The notes under the pieces: model-generated
Seen by the model: only the letters and a program-made list of their open reading frames with translations
Told to the model about the DNA's origin: nothing
Databases searched by the model: none
Made by a program: the position numbers and the translations under genes
DNA from: Paenibacillus sp. Soil750
GTDB taxonomy: Bacteria; Bacillota; Bacilli; Paenibacillales; NBRC-103111
Assembly: GCF_001428045.1 (NCBI RefSeq)
Contig: NZ_LMSD01000023.1
Span: 653,745-717,744, forward strand
Reading direction: 5' to 3'
Length of the DNA: 64,000 bases
In this document: positions 53,828 to 61,309 of the stretch, piece after piece
How the letters are laid out: each line of letters starts with the position of its first letter
Position numbering within the stretch: the first letter of the stretch is position 1

Positions 53828-54975
53828 CTCACATCTATGATACAGCCGTTATCGGTGCTGGAATCGCAGGCAGCGTGATGGCCAAGTCGTTAGCTGATCA
53901 TGGCTGGGATACGGTGATGTTCGATCGTAAAACATTCCCAAGGCATAAGGTATGCGGGGAATTTCTATCCCCAGAATCCCTCACGATGCTTAAAAAACTT
54001 GGACTACGTGAAGCAGTAGCTGCCTTAAAGCCAAGTCCGATCAAGCGGACAAGCTTAATCCTAAGTCGGGGAAAACCATTGGAGATTGCTCTTCCAGGAA
54101 CAGCTTGGGGTGTAAGCCGCTATCAGCTTGACGCAACGCTTCATCAAGCGGCGTTACGCGCAGGAGTTCAGCTGCAGACGGAAACAACGGTGATGTCTGT
54201 GAATCCCAGTGAGCAGGGATACCTCATAACTACCAAGCAGCGCGGTGTGGTTCATGAATATCAGGTACGTGCCGTTATCGCTGCTTGTGGCGCAACGGCT
54301 GTTTCTGGGCTACAAAGCCAACCCCCCCGCGACGCCATGTCCATCAAAGGGGCGCATCTAGGCGTGAAATCCCACTATAAAGGGTTGAATATGGATGGGG
54401 TTGTCGAACTCTACTTCTTTGAAGGCGGTTACCTAGGTCTTTCCCCGATTGAAGATGGATTGGTGAATGTGGCAGCACTATTGGAGCGAGAGGCTTTTCT
54501 GAAGACGGACAAATCCATTCTAGGGTTGATCGAGGCGGCATGCGCTAGGCATAGTAAGCTATCAGATCGCTTATCTTCTGCACAACCTGTTGCTGGCACA
54601 CAAGCGGCTGTTGCACCTGTAAAGTTAACACGTAAGCCCCTTGCGTGGGATATGTTTCCACGTTTAGGAGACGCTGCTATGATGCTGCCGCCGCTTTGCG
54701 GTGACGGGATGTCGATGGCGCTCCGCTCGGCAATGTTATGTGCACCATTGGCATCACGATATCTGAAGGGTCAGATCAGCTTAGTTGAATGGGAACGGGA
54801 CTATACGGGGGCCATACTTCGGGATTTCAAAGGGCCTTTGAAGTGGGGACATCGGTTGCAGGGGATGTTAGCTGTTCCATATTTGCCCAGCGTGATGCTT
54901 GCTGCAGCAAAGTTCACACCTGGATTGGCAGATCGATTTGTGCAAGCGACTAGGCTGAAAGAAATCGAGTATTAA
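53824..54975 (+). CDS. FAD-dependent oxidoreductase (geranylgeranyl reductase-like)
   Basis: A 383-residue flavoprotein. The N-terminal Rossmann motif is DTAVIGAGIAGSVMAKSL; FDRKTFPRHKVCGEFLSPE is the group motif of the FAD-binding UbiH/geranylgeranyl reductase-type family. GDAAMMLPPLCGDGMSMALRSA is the second FAD contact near residue 285. The start ATGA overlaps the methyltransferase stop. It likely hydroxylates or reduces the polyketide product; either is possible from the family. Confidence 0.88.
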   Translation: MTHIYDTAVIGAGIAGSVMAKSLADHGWDTVMFDRKTFPRHKVCGEFLSPESLTMLKKLGLREAVAALKPSPIKRTSLILSRGKPLEIALPGTAWGVSRYQLDATLHQAALRAGVQLQTETTVMSVNPSEQGYLITTKQRGVVHEYQVRAVIAACGATAVSGLQSQPPRDAMSIKGAHLGVKSHYKGLNMDGVVELYFFEGGYLGLSPIEDGLVNVAALLEREAFLKTDKSILGLIEAACARHSKLSDRLSSAQPVAGTQAAVAPVKLTRKPLAWDMFPRLGDAAMMLPPLCGDGMSMALRSAMLCAPLASRYLKGQISLVEWERDYTGAILRDFKGPLKWGHRLQGMLAVPYLPSVMLAAAKFTPGLADRFVQATRLKEIEY

Positions 54976-54984
54976 GGGAGGGAT

Positions 54985-57141
54985 ATGAACTTGCATAAAC
55001 TTGCCTTGTTATCCCTCCGATATCCCAAAACCATCGTCATATTCTGGGTCCTTTTCTTCCTATATTTTGGATGGTACGCTCCCAAGCTGCCTGCTGTCCT
55101 AAAGGATCATGGGTTGATTTCGGACGGTGCTTTTGCTAAGGTCGAGCAAACTCTCGCTTCTAGCTTTCATATGCCAGCGAATCCCGTCATTCTCGTGTTT
55201 GAGAAAAATAGCAAGCTGGAGCCACAGCAGTTCGAGAGGTACTTGCATCAAGATTTATTAACTTTACATGGTATGCAAGGGTTAAGAGAGATCGTATCTC
55301 CGCTTGAAAGGGAAGGGATGATCCAGGGGAATTACGCTTATGCGTTGCTTGGATTTGAGCAAAGTCCACATGACATGGAACCCGTATTGCGGGAAATACA
55401 GACACGGCTGCCGCAGCATCGAGAAATGAACGTGTCATTAACAGGAAAGTCGGTTGTGCAAGAAGATGTAAACCGAGCGAGTCAGCACGATTTGAGAAGA
55501 GCGGAAAGCTTAGGTATCCCGGCTGCCTTTTTGATTCTTTGGCTGGCATTTGGCGGTATGACATCCTCGCTGATTCCTATCATCATTGGCGTTTTCGGCG
55601 TAACGAGCACGATGGGCATCATGTATGAGGTAGGAACACGCATGGATTTATCTAACTTTGTCCTGAATGTTATTCCGATGGTAGGTCTGGCCCTTAGCAT
55701 AGATTTTGCCTTGATGATGGTTAGTCGTTTTCGTGAGGAAATTCAGGTGTTTCCTGTTGGACAAGCCATCCTGACCACGATGACGACAGCTGGAAGAGCC
55801 GTCTTGTTCTCGGCGCTGAGTGTTTTTTTAGGCCTCATGGGAATACTGTTCATTCCGCTACCTATATTTTCGACCATTGCTTTAGGTGCAATGACCGTGT
55901 TAACCGTTTCTGTTATGCTGACGCTCACACTAGTGCCGGCGCTTCTAACCCTGTGGTGGCCTGCAATTCGAGCTGAACGCAGACCGCTTTATACGACAAA
56001 AGGCGCGAACAATTTGTGGTTTGCCATGGCACATTTTGTGATGAGAAGACCTGTCCAAATGAGCCTGCTCGCAGCGTGCATCCTTATCTGTTGTTTCCTG
56101 CCGCTGACGAAGATGAAATTAGCCATCCCCGATGCAACCTCCTTGCCGAAGGGCTATGAATCCCGCGCCGCATTCGAGGCGTACCAAACACATTTTGGAG
56201 CGAAAACAAGTTCAGATGTTTATCTAGTTATTAAAGGGAAAACGACGCTAATGAGCCCAAGTGATTGGAAGAACGCCTCGTTACTTGTACAAAAGTTAGA
56301 GAGGGATCCGCTCGTTGAAAAGGTAGATTCGATCTATTCGAAAATGCGAATGCCCTATGATCAACTCTATGTGTTATCTCAACAACCAAACGCAAAAGCG
56401 AACTATGAGCGCATCTTTCAAACATTTGTCCATAAGAATGAGATGCTCGTTCAGGTTCGATTACAAGGTGAACCCTCCTCACAACAAGTGATGGATTGGG
56501 TGAGACGTTGGGAAATAGAGGGAGAATCAGGAGCACTCCCATTCCAATTAGGCGGTGAAGCGAAGTATCAGCAGGAGATTTCCGATGATATTTTTGACAA
56601 CTTACTCTATGTCCTTCTGTTCATATTGATTTCTAACTATGTGGTCTTATTCATCGCTTTCCGTTCCATTCTCATCCCCTTAAAAACAATCCTCATGAAC
56701 CTCCTGAGCTTAGGTGCGTCTTTTGGAATTCTAGCTTGGCTATTTGAAGAGGGGCATTTCGGCTTAGAACCGAGTAGAATCGCCATTATGATTCCTGTGT
56801 TTATCTTTGGACTGGCGTTTGGGATCTCGATGGATTATGGTGTTTTTTTAGTATCGCGCATCTATGAGGAGTACCAGCGGACGTACGATAATCAGCGATC
56901 TGTGTTAGTCGGCTTAGGGTCTATCAGTAAGATTATTAACTCTGCGGCAGCAATCATGATTGCGGTTACATTACCTTTTGCATTCGGAGATGTTGTTGGT
57001 GTGAAACAGCTAGGCTTGGGTATTGCAGCCGCAATTTTTATCGATGCGACGGTAGTTAGATTGGTGCTTGTTCCTTCTCTTATGGTAATACTTGGAAAGT
57101 GGAACTGGTGGGGGCCTGGTGCGAGAAGAAGGCGTACATAA
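54985..57141 (+). CDS. MMPL/RND-family membrane transporter
   Basis: A 718-residue membrane protein with two halves, each with one helix, a large extracytoplasmic domain and a five-helix bundle. Seen: N-terminal RYPKTIVIFWVLFFLY, the helix-4 motif GLALSIDFALMMVSRFREE near 245, and its counterpart GLAFGISMDYGVFLVSRIYEE near 610; the Asp residues (ID, MD) form the proton relay. It ends the polyketide operon 9 bp after the oxidoreductase gene, so it probably exports the lipid-like product or places it in the membrane. Confidence 0.92.
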   Translation: MNLHKLALLSLRYPKTIVIFWVLFFLYFGWYAPKLPAVLKDHGLISDGAFAKVEQTLASSFHMPANPVILVFEKNSKLEPQQFERYLHQDLLTLHGMQGLREIVSPLEREGMIQGNYAYALLGFEQSPHDMEPVLREIQTRLPQHREMNVSLTGKSVVQEDVNRASQHDLRRAESLGIPAAFLILWLAFGGMTSSLIPIIIGVFGVTSTMGIMYEVGTRMDLSNFVLNVIPMVGLALSIDFALMMVSRFREEIQVFPVGQAILTTMTTAGRAVLFSALSVFLGLMGILFIPLPIFSTIALGAMTVLTVSVMLTLTLVPALLTLWWPAIRAERRPLYTTKGANNLWFAMAHFVMRRPVQMSLLAACILICCFLPLTKMKLAIPDATSLPKGYESRAAFEAYQTHFGAKTSSDVYLVIKGKTTLMSPSDWKNASLLVQKLERDPLVEKVDSIYSKMRMPYDQLYVLSQQPNAKANYERIFQTFVHKNEMLVQVRLQGEPSSQQVMDWVRRWEIEGESGALPFQLGGEAKYQQEISDDIFDNLLYVLLFILISNYVVLFIAFRSILIPLKTILMNLLSLGASFGILAWLFEEGHFGLEPSRIAIMIPVFIFGLAFGISMDYGVFLVSRIYEEYQRTYDNQRSVLVGLGSISKIINSAAAIMIAVTLPFAFGDVVGVKQLGLGIAAAIFIDATVVRLVLVPSLMVILGKWNWWGPGARRRRT

Positions 57142-57360
57142 GTTCGAATGGCAGCATAGAGGTTTCTCGTTTGGCTGTGATTAAAGTTAAGGTGAGTAGT
57201 AGTATGAGAAGATAGTTGTGGATAGAGAGGAAGAGGTAGAGGTAGAGGTAGAAAGAAGTAGAAGTAGAAGTAGAAGTAGAGGTAGAAGTATGATTGTTGA
57301 GTAACAGTAGTGAGCTGGTCTGATGAAGTTTCGTAAATCTTCTATGCTCCCGGCAAAATA
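57142..57360. repeat. Intergenic region with hexanucleotide microsatellite
   Basis: From about 57225 to 57290 the plus strand is GTAGAR-type hexamers (GAGGTAGAGGTAGA, then AGAAGTAGAAGTAGAAG), roughly ten units and almost all purine plus T. No gene is seen. It follows the polyketide operon; I found no clear terminator between. Confidence 0.75.
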
Positions 57361-57545
57361 GATGGATTTTCTACAGTTAAATCTTTAGATTTTCCGATTA
57401 ATCAAACAATAGATGGAGAACCTACAGTTAATTTTGACCATTTTATCCGATAGAATGATATGGCAGAATTAACTACATAAATTCCATTAAAATTGAATTT
57501 TTGATGGAATTTATCGTATATAGCTGTATATTTTCCAGTTAATAC
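57361..57545. repeat. Intergenic repeat related to the one at 6399-6540
   Basis: AT-rich, non-coding. GATGGA-N-CTACAGTTAA occurs at 57361 and 57412 (51-bp step). The reverse complement contains AATGGAATTTATGTAGTTAA, matching 6451-6470 at 19 of 20 positions. TTTTCCAGTT at 57531-57540 is the same end motif as at 6531-6540. Confidence 0.65.
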
Positions 57546-57763
57546 AAGAAATAAAGAGTGGAAGTTGCACGAAAACAAACATACTCTACCTACAATCACA
57601 CAAGCCATCTCGACCAACCACCAGTCTCCACTGCCATCACCACCAAACAAACCAAACCAACCACCAACCAACTGCAACTAGCAATCATTCCATACGTCCA
57701 TTCCGTGGCATCCCCTGGATTTGTTGAGCCAAAACAACAAGTGTGGCGATGTGGAGCACTATA
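57546..57763. other. C/A-rich low-complexity DNA (G-tract-rich on the minus strand)
   Basis: CCA/ACC-rich from about 57600 to 57672. On the minus strand this gives closely spaced GG pairs (GGTTGGTGGTTGGTTTGG at about 57653-57670). A 68-codon frame crosses it but has low complexity and no clear ribosome site; I do not call it a gene. Confidence 0.5.
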
Positions 57764-57806
57764 AAAACCCGTTAACATCCAAAAAAATCGGATGTTAACG
57801 GGTTTT
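57764..57806. terminator. Strong terminator of the GH2 gene
   Basis: A perfect 17-bp stem (57764-57780 with 57790-57806) with AAAA and TTTT ends, able to work on both strands; it lies just beyond the GH2 stop codon. Confidence 0.9.
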
Positions 57807-57838
57807 CTTGTGTACACGGTGGCTGTAACGATCATCTT

Positions 57839-60226
57839 CTAGTTCACAGCAATGACAAACGTTGCTGTGACTAACCCCTGTGCTTCAGCCTTCACGACGA
57901 TCTGGCCGGCCGTTACGCCAGCTCTAACATAAGCAAGCAGCTTGCCGTGATGGGCTTTCCTAAATTTTGAGCGATACGGCTCTAAATCCTGTACATCGCC
58001 GTTTTCTAAGCCAATAATTTCACCGGGCCCATCGATGGATAGTTGGATGAGATCGTCAGCCAAATAAACGAGTTTACCATGACTGTCTGTGATTTCGATT
58101 TCGACATGAGCAATATCCTGCCCATCCGCGCTTAATTCTGCTTTATCTACCCGTAACATCAGTTGGTCTGCTTTCGTGACCGTTCCTAAAGCACAAGAAC
58201 AACCAATGCCCTCCGCGCTTCTAGCAACGACATTCAAAATCCCTTCCTCAAAGCCAACTTCCCATGTCAGGTAACCTAGTGGTGAATCAATCAGCTTTTT
58301 CGTTCCCAGCGACCGTTCATTAAGGAATAGTTCTGCCTCCTCGCAGTTGGTATAACAGATGACATCCAGCTGTTCGTCAGGCTTCCAGTTCCAGTGTGGC
58401 GCACCGCAATGCCATCTTTTATTACTCGCATACGTGGGATCGTCTTTACTAGCTGTGGCTAGAAAAGCCATTGGTTCCGCGCTCCATAGGCTCTGACGGA
58501 AGTAATAGCTGGCTTTCTTAAAGCCAGCAAGATCCATGAATCCGGCTTGCGAAGCCCGAATAGGCCACCCTTTGGCTTCGCCCATATAATCGATTCCAGT
58601 CCAAATAAATTGCGCACATATCGCATCGTTGTCTTTGACAGCAAGCCAAGCCTCTAGGCTCGCGCTATTTTCACTGCCGAAGGTGACTCGATTCGGATAT
58701 TGCTGCCGCGCCTCCTCGTAGAGATGCTCTTTGTAATTGTAGCCCACCACATCCAATGTATCCGCATAGCCAATCAAATTCGCTAATTCGGGAAAGGCCA
58801 GAGCGGCAGTGACGGGTCTAGTCGTATCGCATTCTTTCACATAGCGAGCGAGGTTTTTGGCAATCGTAGTCAGCCTACCACTTTGTGGTTTATTCGGATC
58901 ATATTCGCGCTCAGCGGCAGGTTTGTTGGCATCGTTATTGCCGGTCATGGTTTGAAAATACGGGTGACAATAGGGATCATTGGGATAATCCACTTCATTT
59001 CCGATGCTCCATAAAATGATAGAGGGATGATTCCGATCCCGCAAAACCATCTCCTTGATGTCCAATTCTCCCCACTGAGGGAAATCCTCATAGTAGCCAA
59101 AATGCTTCGGCGGGTACACGTTGTGTCCGGTTGACCATTTATGCTTCACGCCTTCCCATTCGTCAAACGCTTCATCAATGACGAGAAATCCCATGCGGTC
59201 GCATAAATCGAGCAAATTAGGAGCAGGCGGGTTGTGACTCATTCTAATGGCGTTACAGCCCATGTCTTGAAGCGCTTGAAGTCTCCTCTGCCATACCTGT
59301 ACAGGAACTGCAGCACCTAGTGCCCCCGCATCATGATGGACACAAACACCTTTTAATTTCATATTCACGCCATTTAAGAAGAAGCCTTTATGGGCATCAA
59401 ATTCAAACCATCGAATGCCCACAGTGGTGTTCACATGGTCGATGATTTCGCCATTCTTCCTAATCTCCGTACATAATACGTACAAATCAGGGCTGTAAGG
59501 GGACCATAGATTTGGGGCAGTAACCTTGATGGTTTGATTCAATTCCGTAAAGGAGTCAGTCTGAACGACAATCTCCTCTCCTACCGATTCGATCAGGTTT
59601 CCGTCCGCATCCCTAAGGGTATTTGAAAGCTCAATTGTCGCATCTGCTTGTGATTCATTGGATAATCGTATGTTAACAGCAACGGTAGCTTGATCCTTCG
59701 AAACTTCTGGTGTTGTGACAAATACACCGTAGTGATCGATATGTATCGCATCAGTAATCGTGATATAAACATCTCTATATATGCCTGACCCGGTAAACCA
59801 TCTGGAGTCTGCAATATCTTGGTGGTCAACTTTGACAGAAATCACATTGTCCTGTTTCCCAAAGGAGATGAAATCGGTGATGTCATAGGTAAAACTGCTA
59901 TAGCCGTAGGGGCGTTTCCCCAGATAATAGCTATTGCACCATACTTGGGCGTTATCATAGACCCCTTCGAAGGTAATGTTTACGCGTTTGCCTGCCAATT
60001 CCTGAGGAAGCAGTAAGTTTTTACGATACCAACCTATGCCTCCAGGCAAGTATCCCGTACCACTGGAATGCTCTTGTGAAAATGGTTCTTCAACGGACCA
60101 ATCATGAGGAAGCGTCACATCACGCCAACTGGCATCTTCATAACCTCTATACCAGGCTTGGGATTCATCCCCTCTGAAAAACTTCCAATTCAAATTGATA
60201 TTTTCAATGATTCTGCTCCTATTCAT
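57839..60226 (-). CDS. GH2 beta-galactosidase-type glycosidase
   Basis: A 795-residue cytoplasmic enzyme with the GH2 order: sugar-binding jelly roll (about 10-165, WYRKNLLLP, FEGVYDNAQVWCN), Ig-like domain (about 170-270), TIM barrel (about 275-560), then DUF4982-like and further beta domains. Catalytic residues: acid/base Glu411 in WSIGNEVDYP and nucleophile Glu519 in FGSENSAS. KGVCVHHDAGALGAA and RMSHNPPAP are typical. It is divergent from an AraC-type gene that probably controls it. Galactosidase is the most likely activity, but glucuronidase- or mannosidase-type GH2 activity cannot be excluded. Confidence 0.88.
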   Translation of the reverse strand: MNRSRIIENINLNWKFFRGDESQAWYRGYEDASWRDVTLPHDWSVEEPFSQEHSSGTGYLPGGIGWYRKNLLLPQELAGKRVNITFEGVYDNAQVWCNSYYLGKRPYGYSSFTYDITDFISFGKQDNVISVKVDHQDIADSRWFTGSGIYRDVYITITDAIHIDHYGVFVTTPEVSKDQATVAVNIRLSNESQADATIELSNTLRDADGNLIESVGEEIVVQTDSFTELNQTIKVTAPNLWSPYSPDLYVLCTEIRKNGEIIDHVNTTVGIRWFEFDAHKGFFLNGVNMKLKGVCVHHDAGALGAAVPVQVWQRRLQALQDMGCNAIRMSHNPPAPNLLDLCDRMGFLVIDEAFDEWEGVKHKWSTGHNVYPPKHFGYYEDFPQWGELDIKEMVLRDRNHPSIILWSIGNEVDYPNDPYCHPYFQTMTGNNDANKPAAEREYDPNKPQSGRLTTIAKNLARYVKECDTTRPVTAALAFPELANLIGYADTLDVVGYNYKEHLYEEARQQYPNRVTFGSENSASLEAWLAVKDNDAICAQFIWTGIDYMGEAKGWPIRASQAGFMDLAGFKKASYYFRQSLWSAEPMAFLATASKDDPTYASNKRWHCGAPHWNWKPDEQLDVICYTNCEEAELFLNERSLGTKKLIDSPLGYLTWEVGFEEGILNVVARSAEGIGCSCALGTVTKADQLMLRVDKAELSADGQDIAHVEIEITDSHGKLVYLADDLIQLSIDGPGEIIGLENGDVQDLEPYRSKFRKAHHGKLLAYVRAGVTAGQIVVKAEAQGLVTATFVIAVN

Positions 60227-60368
60227 CGTCTTTCTCCCTTCTCATATGAGCATTCACAAAATTGCAAGGAATTACGTTGTCGCGCTTTCATTATAAGATT
60301 AGAATTGGAGTTAGTGAATAAAATATATTGCTAATAACATGTACAAAATTGCTAATGGAGTGATTGTG

Positions 60369-61223
60369 ATGATTAATATATCCGGCAATGCGCTAGACGA
60401 TTGGTATGAGCAAGGCGTTGAGCGGAATGACTGCTTGCTGACAGTCAACTGTTGCGGTTATCAGAAGCTGATGACCATTGATTTAAATCGGAAGCGCGAA
60501 CAAGGTCGTGTTGATTATCAGTTGATTTATTTGGTGGGCGGAAAAGGGACTTTCTACTTCAATCAGCTTTCACAAGATGTGCATAAAGGTCAAATCGTCT
60601 TGTATGCTCCCAACGAGCCGCAGACGTACAAGTATTTCGCGAAAGATGCCACAGAGGCATACTGGATTCATTTTACAGGACATGGCGTACAGAATTATTT
60701 GCAGCAATGTGGACTACTAGACACTTCTATTCAAACGGTTGGCCTTGTAGATGAGGTGGGGGAGTTGTTTAAAAAAATTATCCGGGAACTGAATATGAAG
60801 AAGCCTTTCAATGAGCATGTGACGTCAGCCTATTTACTCAGCTTGCTCGCGCTACTAGGTAGAAGGCTGCAAAGAACTGAAAATCAAGGGAAAGATGACC
60901 ACCATTCTGACATCCATATGATCATGGAAATTATGCACGAAAAGTATAGTCAGAACTTGGTTGTTTCGGAGCTTGCCAAGACGTGCAACTTGAGTCTTTT
61001 TCGATTTATCCATAAATTCAAGGATGTTACGGGAACGACGCCAGGCAAATATGTAACCAATATTCGGATCAATGAAGCTAAAAAGATGCTCTCAGAAACT
61101 TCCTTACATGTGAAAGAAGTCGCTTCCATTGTTGGCTATGACAATCCCTTGTACTTTAGCAGAGTGTTCTGCCAAGCTGTGGGAATCCCGCCCAGTCGAT
61201 ATAAGGATCAGGTAGAACTATAA
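60369..61223 (+). CDS. AraC-family regulator with cupin sensor
   Basis: A 284-residue cytoplasmic regulator. The N-terminal cupin shows YQLIYLVGGKGTFYFNQ and GQIVLYAPNEPQTYKYF. The double helix-turn-helix at about 185-280 shows LVVSELAKTCNLSLFRFIHKF and VKEVASIVGYDNPLYFSRVF, ending IPPSRYKDQ. ATG 60369 with GGAG 8 nt upstream is chosen over ATG 60339. The divergent GH2 gene is its likely target. Confidence 0.9.
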   Translation: MINISGNALDDWYEQGVERNDCLLTVNCCGYQKLMTIDLNRKREQGRVDYQLIYLVGGKGTFYFNQLSQDVHKGQIVLYAPNEPQTYKYFAKDATEAYWIHFTGHGVQNYLQQCGLLDTSIQTVGLVDEVGELFKKIIRELNMKKPFNEHVTSAYLLSLLALLGRRLQRTENQGKDDHHSDIHMIMEIMHEKYSQNLVVSELAKTCNLSLFRFIHKFKDVTGTTPGKYVTNIRINEAKKMLSETSLHVKEVASIVGYDNPLYFSRVFCQAVGIPPSRYKDQVEL

Positions 61224-61309
61224 TTAGAGGAATTTCATGGCAGTCACCGAATTGGTCAGGTAGGAATTTGTCGAATTTTGGTGAATTGATCGTGTAAAGG
61301 AGATCTGCC

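Noticed and set aside
57558..57764. 68-codon frame on the plus strand
   Set aside because: Low-complexity Thr/Gln-rich sequence from C/A-rich DNA, running into the GH2 terminator, no clear ribosome site.
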